From positions 992,001 to 1,056,000 of the forward strand of contig NZ_CP159825.1 in the NCBI RefSeq assembly GCF_047729555.1: a DNA stretch of 64,000 nt. Reading direction: 5' to 3'. Both the position numbers and the translations under genes were made by a program. The notes under the pieces are model-generated. The model saw only the letters and a program-made list of their open reading frames with translations, did not search any database and was not told the DNA's origin. This DNA comes from Porticoccus sp905181945 (lineage in GTDB: Bacteria > Pseudomonadota > Gammaproteobacteria > Pseudomonadales > Porticoccaceae). Shown piece by piece: positions 26,591 to 35,781 of the stretch. Position 1 is the first letter of the stretch. Each line of letters starts with the position of its first letter.

Positions 26591-28684
26591 TTAAAAATTA
26601 TATGAAATTCCTCCTGTGATTGACCTTCCTCCAGATAAAACCTGATCTTTTATGAATGAGGCATGGTCTCTAATATCTTCATCAAGTAAATTTTCAGCTT
26701 TTATAAAAATGCTTACCGATTTTTTTGCAGGAATTTGATAGCTTAGATTAAGCGCAAGGTCAAAATAATCATCAGTTTTGAGCTCATACTTGCCTATCTT
26801 ACTCTGGTTAAAAACTTGCCTCATACTTAAATCACTCGTTAGGCCGCCCCAGTTAGCAAAGACAGCAGCGCCTAAAGTGAGTGGCGGTATTCTGGGTAAA
26901 TCATCACTTCCATCTCTATTTTTAGCCCTGACATAATCACCCCAAATACTTAACTTATAGTTTTTAGTTAAGTCAAAACCACCCTGGAACTCAAAGCCAT
27001 AAAATTCAGCTGGGATATTTTGATATTTATAAACTCCAATACCTTCACTTTCTTCTTCGCCCTCATGGAGATGTTTTTGAGTCTGTCCAGAATTCAACAA
27101 GGCTATATAACTATTAAAGCGAGTATAGTAAGGAGAGAATGTAAATTCTTTATCTTTACCAACCCATTCTAGCGTCACATCCAATGAATTTGAGCGCTCT
27201 TCACTAAGACCTCTATCTCCCTGTTCAATTGTTTCTGTCGCATGATGGTGACCATATGCAAATAATTCCTCGTAAGCAGGCGCTCTTTGTATATGACTCA
27301 AAGTAACACCTAGCGACAGATCAGACCTTAACTGCATCTTTGTTCCTAGGGATATATTTGAAGTCTGAAATGTTTTTTCAGAGTCCTCGAAGCTAGTTGA
27401 GTTTTCGACTCCACCAGAAGCTTCACAATCTTTTTCTTCTGTGTAATCGTGAGTACATCCATCATCACTCACAAAATCATTGCCATTATATCTGACGTAA
27501 CCTTGCCTCAGACCCAATGTAAGCTCTTGGTTGCTAAAAGAAAACTTTTCCAACATATATAATGATATTTTTTTGGAATCGTTATTTGCGATCATTGGAT
27601 CACCAAGATTTTTAGTAAATCTCGATGCCCCAAAATCAACGCCGACAACACCTTTTGCTTGACTAATCAGAGAATGAGTTAGCTCAATTTTCCCCTCATA
27701 GGTGTTTCTTAAGAACTGAGTAGCGACTTCACCACTTGGCTCTAATTCACTATGTTCATATTCAGTATAACTTGTATCAAACTTTAGGCTATTGATGCCA
27801 GACCAGAGGTTATCTATTTGGTATACATAATTATACCTATCTGACTCAACATCCATCATTGCGCCATCTTCAATTGGATTACCGTATTCCAGATCATAGC
27901 CCTTGTATGAAAAACCAGTGTATCCATCATCGAAGATGTAGGACGCTCCAAGAGAACCTCCTTGACTGTCATTATATGAATTATTGAGTGTATTTTTGCC
28001 ATTAGCTGACCTGGCAAGGGGTTCGCCCTCTGCTGCCCTTGATTTGCTGAGCTTGGATGATACCGAGTCGCCAGGTATCTTTAGGTTCTTGCTGTCACGT
28101 TTAAATCCATCAAAATGCAGCATGATGTTTTCAAAACCATAATCTGCTGAAAGCGAGTTTGTGGTTTCTCTAAGAGAACCGCCATGATTTAAATCATAGG
28201 TGCCATGAAGTCCTTTACTGATTTCAGTATGAATAGCATGGTCGATAATATTAATAGTTCCACCAACAGAGCCACCTCCATAAATCACAGATGTAGGACC
28301 TTTTATGATCTCAATTTGATCTGCAGGTAAAGCATCTATGCCTACAGGATGATCGCCTGACATGGCAGAAACATCATTCACCTCCATGCCATTATTAAGG
28401 ATTTTGATTCGATTGCCATCCATTCCACGGATAACTGGTCGACCAATGGCATCACCCCACCCGCTATTGCTTATACCTGGTATGTTTTTTAAATTTCTCC
28501 CAAGAGAAGCAGAGCTATTTTTTCTTAAGTCGCTGTTACTGATTATCTTTACCGGGGCAACCATCTCGCTAGAAGATAAATTAAGCGGATTCGCTGTTAC
28601 TGGTATTTCTTGTATATTAATTTTGACGTTCTCAGCATGTGCTGAAAAGCACACCGCAAGAATGCACAACATAAAATGACGCAT
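26591..28684 (-). CDS. TonB-dependent outer-membrane receptor, ZnuD-like
   Basis: 697 residues: signal peptide ending AHA (about residue 17), TonB-box-like QEIPVTANP, a plug domain with SRP-type motifs (RPVIRGMDGNRIKILNNG, GDHPVGIDALPADQIEIIKG, YGGGSVGGTINIID) and a 22-strand-type barrel ending in ...GGISYNF. The plug resembles the zinc receptor ZnuD, and two loops are metal-like: GHHHATE and KHLHEGEEE. I infer zinc or a related metal as substrate. TonB, ExbB and ExbD are encoded 8 kb away. A small exported Cys/His protein lies directly upstream. Confidence 0.9.
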   Translation of the reverse strand: MRHFMLCILAVCFSAHAENVKINIQEIPVTANPLNLSSSEMVAPVKIISNSDLRKNSSASLGRNLKNIPGISNSGWGDAIGRPVIRGMDGNRIKILNNGMEVNDVSAMSGDHPVGIDALPADQIEIIKGPTSVIYGGGSVGGTINIIDHAIHTEISKGLHGTYDLNHGGSLRETTNSLSADYGFENIMLHFDGFKRDSKNLKIPGDSVSSKLSKSRAAEGEPLARSANGKNTLNNSYNDSQGGSLGASYIFDDGYTGFSYKGYDLEYGNPIEDGAMMDVESDRYNYVYQIDNLWSGINSLKFDTSYTEYEHSELEPSGEVATQFLRNTYEGKIELTHSLISQAKGVVGVDFGASRFTKNLGDPMIANNDSKKISLYMLEKFSFSNQELTLGLRQGYVRYNGNDFVSDDGCTHDYTEEKDCEASGGVENSTSFEDSEKTFQTSNISLGTKMQLRSDLSLGVTLSHIQRAPAYEELFAYGHHHATETIEQGDRGLSEERSNSLDVTLEWVGKDKEFTFSPYYTRFNSYIALLNSGQTQKHLHEGEEESEGIGVYKYQNIPAEFYGFEFQGGFDLTKNYKLSIWGDYVRAKNRDGSDDLPRIPPLTLGAAVFANWGGLTSDLSMRQVFNQSKIGKYELKTDDYFDLALNLSYQIPAKKSVSIFIKAENLLDEDIRDHASFIKDQVLSGGRSITGGISYNF

Positions 28685-28749
28685 AGTAATATTCCTATAA
28701 AGAATTTAGCTAAAAAATAATTAAACTAAGTTTTACTTCTAGGAATTGC

Positions 28750-29031
28750 TTATGGGGCTTGGGGTTGCTTTGTCAGCAATAGTCTGCGAAAAATTTGACT
28801 GTCTTCGTAGATATCACTTTTGGGGGCTGAAAAAACTAATAGGCTAAAATCAGAAAATTCTAGAGGATTAAGTAGCTTGGCTGTTTGTTGTCTTAGGTTG
28901 CAATCTTGGCATTCAGCGGAACCGCTATGATCATAACCAAAATGCTCAATACTGTGCGCTGTACTTGAATGAACATTAAAAGAAAAACTAAAAAAAAATG
29001 CAGCTAATAATAAAATTTTCTTACTTATCAT
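28750..29031 (-). CDS. Small exported Cys/His-rich protein of unknown function
   Basis: 93 residues, no family I recognise. Signal peptide of about 22 residues (MISKKILLLAAFFFSFSFNV...), then a possible metal-binding stretch AHSIEHFGYDHSGSAECQDC with three His and two Cys. The rest is unremarkable. It ends 66 bp before the ZnuD-like receptor on the same strand, so the two are probably one operon. Periplasmic metal capture or sensing for the receptor is inference only. Confidence 0.7.
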   Translation of the reverse strand: MISKKILLLAAFFFSFSFNVHSSTAHSIEHFGYDHSGSAECQDCNLRQQTAKLLNPLEFSDFSLLVFSAPKSDIYEDSQIFRRLLLTKQPQAP

Positions 29032-29142
29032 GACGACTTAACTAATTCACTTGTACCATGAAGGGACTGCATGTTATAGCAATACCGCTACCTCTTCAAG
29101 AAAAAATACAAGCCAAAAATCCATATTATTTTTTTAATGAAC

Positions 29143-29188
29143 AATGATAATGATAACTGTTCTCATTTGCATTTAGATAGGTTATGAT
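29143..29188. promoter_or_regulatory. Fur-like box overlapping a candidate porin promoter
   Basis: GATAATGATAACTGTTCTC (29146-29164) matches the 19-bp Fur consensus at about 15 positions; longer arms AATGA (29143-29147) and TCATT (29163-29167) frame it. A candidate plus-strand promoter TTCTCA (29160-29165), 17 bp, TATGAT (29183-29188) overlaps it. It is within 140 bp of both the receptor operon and the porin start, so it could control both. A Zur site is not clearly seen. Confidence 0.5.
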
Positions 29189-29281
29189 TATCAAAATGGC
29201 GATACAGTTTATGCGATTCTTTACTTGCGCCAACTCTACTTCTCTCACTTAACATAAAAATTGATTAAAAAAGGAGGATCT

Positions 29282-30502
29282 ATGTTGCGAGGCATAATGA
29301 CAGTCGGACTAGTTTTATTTGCTGTTCTTTCAGCAGAGGCTAACTCAAGACCCAGTTTGGATGAAATGTGGGAGCTGATCCAAAAACAACAAGCAGAAAT
29401 AAATAGCTTAAAAAAAGGTCTGTCTGAGAATGACGCCAAAACTGAATCTGCATTTGTTGCTGTAGAAGAAGTCACATCAGGTCCAGCAGCAAAGCTAGCT
29501 GAGTGGGCCAGCAAGACAAGTATAGGTGGCTATGGCGAGCTTCATTACAATAATCATAGCTCTGACAACTCAGCAGACTCAAAAAATGAGTTTGACCTCC
29601 ATAGATTTGTATTATTTGCAGGCCATCAATACAACGATAAGTTAAGATTTTTTTCAGAATTTGAGATCGAACACAGTGTTGCTGGTGAAGGACAGTCTGG
29701 TGAAGTTGAGGTAGAACAGGCTTATGTCGAATACGACTACGCTGACAACCATAGGGCCAAGGCAGGTGTATTCTTGATACCTGTTGGCATGCTCAACGAA
29801 ACACATGAGCCTGAAACTTTCTATGGTACAGAGCGCAACCCTATCGAGAAAAATATTATCCCGTCTACATGGTGGGAAGGTGGTGCAATGTTCAGCGGCG
29901 AAATCAGTGAAGGCCTTAGCTATGATGCGGGCGCTCATTCGGGCCTGTATATCAGTCCGAGTGCTGGCAACTATAAAATTCGCGATGGTCGTCAGAAGGT
30001 CAGCAAAGCCAAAGGTGATGATCTTGCATATACAGCTCGTCTAAAATACACCGGTGCACCAGGTCTTGAGTTAGCAACCACCGTTCAGCATCAAGGGGAT
30101 ATCTGGCAGGGTGAAAAGCTATCTGGAAAAGAAGGTATTAGCGCCCTCCTAATTGAAGCGCATGTGGCGTATAAAAACGGTCCATTCGGTTTTAGGGCGC
30201 TATATGCTCACTGGGATCTCGATAGCGATATCGAAATCATCCAAGCGGGCGCAGATGAACAAGAAGGTTGGTATGTTGAGCCATCTTACCAAATCACTGA
30301 CAAGCTAGGAGTCTTTGCTCGCTTCAACCAGTATGATAATACTGCTGGCGGCAACCAGAGATCAGAGAAAAAACAAGCTGATCTTGGTTTCAATTACTGG
30401 ATACATGAGCAAGTCGTGCTTAAAGTAGACTACTTTGATCAAAACAATGACAGCGGGGCAGAATACAAGGGTTATAATGTTGGCGTTGGCTGGAGTTTCT
30501 AA
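29282..30502 (+). CDS. Outer-membrane porin with N-terminal coiled coil
   Basis: 406 residues from the ATG at 29282, which has an excellent AAGGAGG seven bases upstream; the open frame to 29261 is not needed. Signal peptide to about residue 20, a short coiled coil (EMWELIQKQQAEINSLKKG), then a barrel with alternating aromatic strands ending GYNVGVGWSF, with terminal Phe as expected for BAM substrates. It resembles phosphate-selective (OprO/OprP-like) porins, including the motif PIEKNIIPSTWWEGGAMF. The substrate cannot be read; the Fur-like box and neighbours suggest metal limitation. Confidence 0.85.
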   Translation: MLRGIMTVGLVLFAVLSAEANSRPSLDEMWELIQKQQAEINSLKKGLSENDAKTESAFVAVEEVTSGPAAKLAEWASKTSIGGYGELHYNNHSSDNSADSKNEFDLHRFVLFAGHQYNDKLRFFSEFEIEHSVAGEGQSGEVEVEQAYVEYDYADNHRAKAGVFLIPVGMLNETHEPETFYGTERNPIEKNIIPSTWWEGGAMFSGEISEGLSYDAGAHSGLYISPSAGNYKIRDGRQKVSKAKGDDLAYTARLKYTGAPGLELATTVQHQGDIWQGEKLSGKEGISALLIEAHVAYKNGPFGFRALYAHWDLDSDIEIIQAGADEQEGWYVEPSYQITDKLGVFARFNQYDNTAGGNQRSEKKQADLGFNYWIHEQVVLKVDYFDQNNDSGAEYKGYNVGVGWSF

Positions 30503-30533
30503 AATTAATATTATCTCTAAAGTTGTAGGCCTG

Positions 30534-31106
30534 TTGTCCCTCAAAAAAAAGGGTACTCAAAAGAAAGCTACATATGTAGCTTTCTTTTTTCTACATATGG
30601 TCCTCTCCGCTTTGATCTCAAGCAATGTATACAGTAAAACCTATCAAACGACCCCTGATTTTTTATCTGAAAATTTCAACTCGCCAATACTTGAAGCTAA
30701 ATCACTTTGGCTGACTCCGGAGCTAAAAAAGCAATCAAGTGACATTCTTGGTCGCAATGTCAGAGGAATGCGTGTTAGGTACTATCAGGAAGGCGAAAAA
30801 ACTGCTTGGATATTAGAGGAAATTGGAAAAGAGAAGCCCATCACTATTGGTATCTTGGTAAACGGCACTCTGGAGAATTTTCACATACAGCATGTGAAGG
30901 TTTTAGCTTTTAGAGAAACACGCGGATGGGAAGTCCGCTATCCATCATTTACGAATCAGTATAAGAATGTAAAAATGACGACTGATTATAAATTAGACCA
31001 ATATATCGATGGTATTACAGGGGCAACATTATCGGTTAGGGCGCTCAACAAGACGGCTAGACTTGCCCTCTTTTACCATCAACAAGTATTGACCCTAAAG
31101 AAATAA
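30534..31106 (+). CDS. Exported FMN-binding domain protein with flavinylation motif
   Basis: About 190 residues. The C-terminal FMN_bind domain ends with DGITGATLSVRAL, the D-G-x-T-G-A-T/S pattern at which ApbE attaches FMN through the threonine, so an extracytoplasmic covalent flavoprotein is likely. Start uncertain: TTG at 30534 gives a good signal peptide (KKKGTQKK followed by a long hydrophobic stretch); ATG at 30597 would leave no positive n-region. The frame is open back to 30435, inside the porin. It is followed 43 bp later by a PepSY-type membrane protein, a common partner. No ApbE is in the window. Confidence 0.75.
   Translation: MSLKKKGTQKKATYVAFFFLHMVLSALISSNVYSKTYQTTPDFLSENFNSPILEAKSLWLTPELKKQSSDILGRNVRGMRVRYYQEGEKTAWILEEIGKEKPITIGILVNGTLENFHIQHVKVLAFRETRGWEVRYPSFTNQYKNVKMTTDYKLDQYIDGITGATLSVRALNKTARLALFYHQQVLTLKK
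30561..30590 (+). terminator. Perfect 26-bp palindrome with T-run behind the porin
   Basis: 13-bp arms AAGAAAGCTACAT and ATGTAGCTTTCTT (30561-30586) followed by TTTT. It lies 59 bp past the porin stop, so it is probably the porin terminator, but it falls inside the open frame leading into the FMN-binding gene (see that entry). Confidence 0.75.
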
Positions 31107-31149
31107 CGATAAGAAATACCCATACCCCACCATAGGAAGTCCCTACTTG

Positions 31150-31917
31150 ATGCAAAGTAAACCAAAAAATATTTCTTTTAACCTGCGGTGGCATCGACGA
31201 GTTGGCTTATCGGTAACGCTAATGCTAGTTCTTCTCGCTATCACAGGGGTATTGTTAAATCATTCGCCAGCTGCAGGGCTCAATAAAAAAATCTTAAGCT
31301 CAGCATGGCTGCTTGATTGGTATGGGTTTGAAACAGCCTCGTTGTCAGGTTTTTTAGTTGGCGAAAAATGGTTACATCATCCTGGGGAGAGGACATTATT
31401 TCTGGATACTGAGCCTGTTGCTAGCTGCAACCCTCCCCTTCTTAGTGGTGTGGTAACGCCTGAATTTTTATTAGCGTTATGTACTGATGAGCTAGTTATC
31501 CTTACCTCTAGTGGAGAGCTTGTAGAAAAAATTAATCTGTCAAACGGCTTACCTAAAGACACAACCAATCTCGGATACTTTTATAATACAACCTTCATCA
31601 AATCTAATTCACAAATATTATCGTTAGATCTTGAAACACTTGAGATTCTGCCTAGCAAGACTGAAATTAAACAGTGGCAAACATCAAGATCTCTCCCGTC
31701 AGAGATTAGACTGAAACTCAATCAAGACTCGCAACTACCTGGCATTTCTCTAGAGACGCTTATTTTAGATTTACATAGTGGACGTTTTTTTGGCAACATA
31801 GGTGTTCTATTTTTCGACTTTATTGGTTTGTTAACCTGCTTTTTAGCTATAACGGGCCTATGGTCTTGGCTTGGGCGCCGCAAGGTGAAAATTAAGCCCC
31901 CGAAAGAGGACTATTAA
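31150..31917 (+). CDS. PepSY-associated two-helix membrane protein
   Basis: 255 residues from the ATG at 31150 (AGGAAG upstream). N-terminal RWHRRVGLSVTLMLVLLAITGVLLNHS is the characteristic first helix of PepSY-TM proteins; a periplasmic domain of about 170 residues follows, then a second helix (GVLFFDFIGLLTCFLAITGL) and a basic cytosolic tail. Together with the upstream flavoprotein it may pass electrons across the inner membrane to a periplasmic acceptor, for example for metal reduction. That role is inferred from known FMN_bind-PepSY pairings, not demonstrated here. Confidence 0.7.
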   Translation: MQSKPKNISFNLRWHRRVGLSVTLMLVLLAITGVLLNHSPAAGLNKKILSSAWLLDWYGFETASLSGFLVGEKWLHHPGERTLFLDTEPVASCNPPLLSGVVTPEFLLALCTDELVILTSSGELVEKINLSNGLPKDTTNLGYFYNTTFIKSNSQILSLDLETLEILPSKTEIKQWQTSRSLPSEIRLKLNQDSQLPGISLETLILDLHSGRFFGNIGVLFFDFIGLLTCFLAITGLWSWLGRRKVKIKPPKEDY

Positions 31918-32054
31918 TCAGTCCTTCTAGCCATTGCCAATTCAAGAAAATCCTTATAGTATTCTGATTGTGGGCAGCAGCAGCTGCCTTTTTTCGTTCT
32001 TAAGTTAGCGCAGCGGCTTAATCCTTATTTCTCATAGATAGCAGAGTAACAAGT

Positions 32055-33224
32055 ATGACCAGCAGTGCATTAATGAATAATTACGGTACAAGAAAACTTA
32101 CCCTGTGCAAAGGCGAAGGTTCCTGGGTATGGGATGATCTCGGCAAGCGGTATCTAGATGCGCTATCAGGGATTGCGGTTTGTGGCCTAGGGCATGCACA
32201 CTCTGCCGTGACAGAAGCTATATCGACTCAAGCTGCATCTATTATCCACTGCTCTAATCTCTACAACATTCAGACACAAGAGCGGCTAGCAGAAAAACTA
32301 AGAGCTATCTCTGGTATGGAGAAATTATTCTTTAGCAACTCTGGGGCTGAAGCTAACGAGGCTGCGATCAAGCTGGCAAGATTATTTGGAAGTGGAAAAA
32401 ATATTTCTGCACCCACTATTATTGTGATGGAAAATTCTTTTCATGGTAGAACATTAGCGACATTGTCAGCTACGGGGAGCAAAAGCTACCAAACTGGGTT
32501 TGGGCCGCTGCTAGAGGGATTTATTCGGGCTCCCTACAATAATATTGATGCAATCAATGCAATTGCTAAAAATAACAAGAATATAGTCGCGATTCTAGTT
32601 GAGCCAATACAAGGCGAAGGGGGAGTTATAGTTCCTGATGCAGACTATCTGCCGCAAATACGTCAAATTTGCGATGAACATGACTGGTTGATGATAGTAG
32701 ATGAAATTCAGGCAGGTAACGGCCGTACCGGGTCTTATTTTAACTACCAGCAATATAACCTTCTTCCCGATATTGTAACTACAGCCAAGGGCTTGGCCAA
32801 CGGTGTCCCTATTGGGGCCTGTCTTGCCGGTAAAAAAGCAGCTGATTTAATGCATCCTGGTAGTCATGGATCCACCTTTGGCGGAAATCCATTAGCATGC
32901 GCTGCGGCGCTTGCTACTGTAGAAACCATCATCAATGAAGAGCTTTGCTCAAGGGCTAAAGAGCAAGGAAACTATATCAAGGAGCAACTTCAACACAAGC
33001 TTTTAAATTGCTCGAAATTGATCGATATACGGGGCCAAGGTCTCATGATTGGGGTTCAGCTCGACTTTCCTTGCAAAGATTTAGTTGATAGTGCAGCCGA
33101 GCAGGGACTGTTAATTAACGTTACCGCTGGATCAGTCATTCGACTACTTCCCCCTCTTAATATCACGAATGAACAAACTGAACTTTTAGTCAATATTCTC
33201 ACTGATGTGATCGAACAAGGATAA
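32055..33224 (+). CDS. argD: Acetylornithine aminotransferase
   Basis: PLP class III aminotransferase of arginine synthesis; many ArgD enzymes also serve as DapC. 389 residues. PLP Lys245 is in TTAKGLANGVPIGA; SNSGAEANEAAIKLAR and FHGRTLATLSATG are family motifs. It lies 7 bp before argF, clearly an argD-argF operon. Because a dedicated dapC lies at 3.6 kb, it need not supply that activity here. Confidence 0.92.
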   Translation: MTSSALMNNYGTRKLTLCKGEGSWVWDDLGKRYLDALSGIAVCGLGHAHSAVTEAISTQAASIIHCSNLYNIQTQERLAEKLRAISGMEKLFFSNSGAEANEAAIKLARLFGSGKNISAPTIIVMENSFHGRTLATLSATGSKSYQTGFGPLLEGFIRAPYNNIDAINAIAKNNKNIVAILVEPIQGEGGVIVPDADYLPQIRQICDEHDWLMIVDEIQAGNGRTGSYFNYQQYNLLPDIVTTAKGLANGVPIGACLAGKKAADLMHPGSHGSTFGGNPLACAAALATVETIINEELCSRAKEQGNYIKEQLQHKLLNCSKLIDIRGQGLMIGVQLDFPCKDLVDSAAEQGLLINVTAGSVIRLLPPLNITNEQTELLVNILTDVIEQG

Positions 33225-33231
33225 TAGAGAA

Positions 33232-34134
33232 ATGACACCTAGACATTTTTTAACACTCAAAGATTTATCAAAAAAAGAATTTAAAAAAATTTTAGAGAGA
33301 GCCGCTGAACTCAAGCAAGCCCAACATAAAGGGGTTATCTATCAGCCTTTCATAGGCAAGGTTATGGCGATGATCTTTGAAAAATCTTCGACACGAACTA
33401 GGGTGTCTTTTGAAACAGGCATGGCTCAACTAGGTGGCAATGCACTTTTTCTCTCCCCTAACGATACGCAACTTGGCCGCGGCGAACCCATAGAAGATTC
33501 GGCAAGAGTAATCTCAAGCATGGTAGACATCGTCATGATGAGGACATTCAGCCAGCAATCAATTGAAAATTTTGCAGCGTACTCCTCAGTCCCTGTGATT
33601 AATGCTCTAACCGATGATCATCATCCATGTCAGCTGCTTGCAGATATGCAAACATATATTGAGCACAGAGGTAGCATTCAAGGGAAACGAGTCGTTTGGG
33701 TGGGGGATGGTAATAACATGTGTCAATCCTATATGCATGCAGCAGAAATGCTTGACTTTGAACTTCTGATTGCCTGTCCAAAAGGATTCGAACCCTGCTC
33801 CACACTGCTCAATCAATTAAGTAGTCACGTCACATTAGTGCGTGATCCAACTGTAGCCATCTCTGGAGCCAACTTAGTGGCAACTGATGCCTGGGCTTCT
33901 ATGGGGCAAGAATCAGAAAGTGAGCTACGAAAAAAAGCTTTTTCTGGGTTTCAGGTGAACGAAGCGGCAATGGGTTTAGCTGCCGCTGACGCTTTGTTTA
34001 TGCATTGCCTTCCTGCATATCGCGGGCTAGAAATAAGCGAGACCATCATGGAGTCTCAGTGGTCTGTAGTATGGAGTGAGGCTGAAAACAGACTTCACTC
34101 ACAGAAGGCCTTGATAGAATTGCTTCTTAAATAG
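33232..34134 (+). CDS. argF: Ornithine carbamoyltransferase
   Basis: Forms citrulline from ornithine and carbamoyl phosphate. 300 residues. Carbamoyl-phosphate motif SSTRTRVSFE near 52-61, DDHHPCQLLAD in the middle, ornithine loop VATDAWASMGQ and the catalytic HCLPAYRG. Seven bases separate it from argD. It converges on hisA with 31 bp between stop codons and no clear terminator. Confidence 0.95.
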   Translation: MTPRHFLTLKDLSKKEFKKILERAAELKQAQHKGVIYQPFIGKVMAMIFEKSSTRTRVSFETGMAQLGGNALFLSPNDTQLGRGEPIEDSARVISSMVDIVMMRTFSQQSIENFAAYSSVPVINALTDDHHPCQLLADMQTYIEHRGSIQGKRVVWVGDGNNMCQSYMHAAEMLDFELLIACPKGFEPCSTLLNQLSSHVTLVRDPTVAISGANLVATDAWASMGQESESELRKKAFSGFQVNEAAMGLAAADALFMHCLPAYRGLEISETIMESQWSVVWSEAENRLHSQKALIELLLK

Positions 34135-34165
34135 ATAAAACCTGTCAGCCAACAGTGCTAGATTC

Positions 34166-34906
34166 CTACTTGACTGATTGCCGATCACATAAATCTTGGG
34201 CGGCGGCAACATCTAAAGTTCCTTCATAGATTGCCCTTCCGGTAATAGCACCGTAAATACCAGGCTTAACCACGCCATTGAGCGCCACAATGTCTTCCAT
34301 ATTAGTGATTCCACCTGAGGCAATAACGGGAATAGAAGAGGCCTTTGCCATTAATACAGTAGCTTCAACATTAACGCCCTGCATCATTCCATCGCGATCA
34401 ATATCAGTATAAACAATGGCGCTAACGCCATCATGCTCAAATCTTTTAGCCAAGTCTGTAGCTTTAACATCTGTCACTTCAGCCCAGCCATCAGTTGCTA
34501 CGAGACCTTTTTTTGCATCAATACCAACAATAATATGACCAGGAAATTGCTTACACATGTCTGTCACGAAACTCGGATCTTTTACAGCCTTGGTCCCTAT
34601 GATTACATGCATCACGCCTGCGGCAAGATAGGTCTCGATAATATCGCCGCTACGGATACCACCACCAATCTGAATAGGTAGTTCAGGATATGCTTGAGAG
34701 ATAGCAGCAACTACGTCACTATTTACCGGCTTGCCGGCAAAAGCACCGTTTAGATCAACCAAATGCAATCGGCGAGCTCCAGCATCAACCCAGCGTCCCG
34801 CTATATCTACAGGATTTCCATCAAATACTGTAGAGTCCTCCATGCGACCCTGCCTTAAGCGCACACACTGTCCGTCTTTTAAATCAATAGCCGGTATAAT
34901 TAGCAA
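34166..34906 (-). CDS. hisA: ProFAR isomerase of histidine synthesis
   Basis: TIM-barrel isomerase, 246 residues, with catalytic aspartates in IIPAIDLKDG (start) and YTDIDRDGM (middle) and phosphate loops IGGGIRSGD and IASGGI. It is the last gene of the local histidine run. hisF, which normally follows hisA, is absent: argF from the opposite strand occupies that place. hisF must be elsewhere, or the pathway is arranged differently. Confidence 0.95.
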   Translation of the reverse strand: MLIIPAIDLKDGQCVRLRQGRMEDSTVFDGNPVDIAGRWVDAGARRLHLVDLNGAFAGKPVNSDVVAAISQAYPELPIQIGGGIRSGDIIETYLAAGVMHVIIGTKAVKDPSFVTDMCKQFPGHIIVGIDAKKGLVATDGWAEVTDVKATDLAKRFEHDGVSAIVYTDIDRDGMMQGVNVEATVLMAKASSIPVIASGGITNMEDIVALNGVVKPGIYGAITGRAIYEGTLDVAAAQDLCDRQSVK

Positions 34907-35021
34907 AAATTTATTCCTATAGGTTAACTACACACCACACAAAATATATGCATGCCTTGGTGCACACATGCTCAGCAAAATATTCTGACTCATATAAAAA
35001 AATAAGTGCTCTTTGAGGTCC

Positions 35022-35675
35022 TCAGATACCCTTCCAGGTCACAAAATTCTCGAGCAACTGCAACCCAGACGAATGACTTTTTTCCGGATGAAACTGCACA
35101 GCAAATAAATTTTTTGTCGTGAGTGCTGCTGCAAATTTAAATGCATAATCAGTGGTTCCAGCTACAATTTCTGTAAAGTTATTCTCGACAAAATAACTAT
35201 GCACGAAGTAAAAACGCGCATCTTGCTCAATACCTTGCCACATAGGGTGGTCCATTTCTTGGTGAACACGATTCCAGCCCATATGGGGTACTTTTAGCTT
35301 TTCTCCACTGGTATCACGCATATTATGGCCGAAGAACTTAGAGCTGCCCGAAAAGACATCCAGACACTCAACTCCATTATTTTCTTCGCTATGCCCCAGC
35401 AATGCCTGCATTCCCAGACAAATACCCAAAACTGGCTTTTCAGTTATCGCTTTGAGTATTAGCTTGTCAAACCCAAGACGCCGAATATTTAACATGCAGT
35501 CGCGCATGGCGCCTACGCCAGGGAAAACTAAGCGATCAGCACTATCAATTTCTACAGGATCTTCCGTCACAATCACTTCCGCTCGAGGAGCTATATACTC
35601 CAAAGCTTTAGAAACAGAATGAAGGTTCCCCATACCATAATCTAGTACGGCAATCTTTGTACGAAAATCTGTCAT
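35022..35675 (-). CDS. hisH: Imidazole glycerol phosphate synthase glutaminase subunit
   Basis: Class I glutamine amidotransferase that feeds ammonia to HisF. 217 residues; nucleophile Cys in LGICLGMQALLG and the His/Glu pair in AVQFHPEKSHSSG. It starts with AVLDYGMGNLHSVSKAL, typical of HisH. It lies between exbD (106 bp upstream) and hisA (115 bp downstream), on the same strand as both. Confidence 0.95.
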   Translation of the reverse strand: MTDFRTKIAVLDYGMGNLHSVSKALEYIAPRAEVIVTEDPVEIDSADRLVFPGVGAMRDCMLNIRRLGFDKLILKAITEKPVLGICLGMQALLGHSEENNGVECLDVFSGSSKFFGHNMRDTSGEKLKVPHMGWNRVHQEMDHPMWQGIEQDARFYFVHSYFVENNFTEIVAGTTDYAFKFAAALTTKNLFAVQFHPEKSHSSGLQLLENFVTWKGI

Positions 35676-35781
35676 ATCCCTTGATACCAGTGGGGTTTTT
35701 AATTACGCAATTTTTACCTAATGAAGCCGGGAGGCAAATTTTAGCCTAAAGGTAAACTTAAAATTATTCTCCATAATATTA

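Noticed and set aside
31918..32054. Possible insertion-sequence remnant between the PepSY gene and argD
   Set aside because: No inverted ends, target duplication or transposase similarity; no mobile-element gene was found anywhere in the window.
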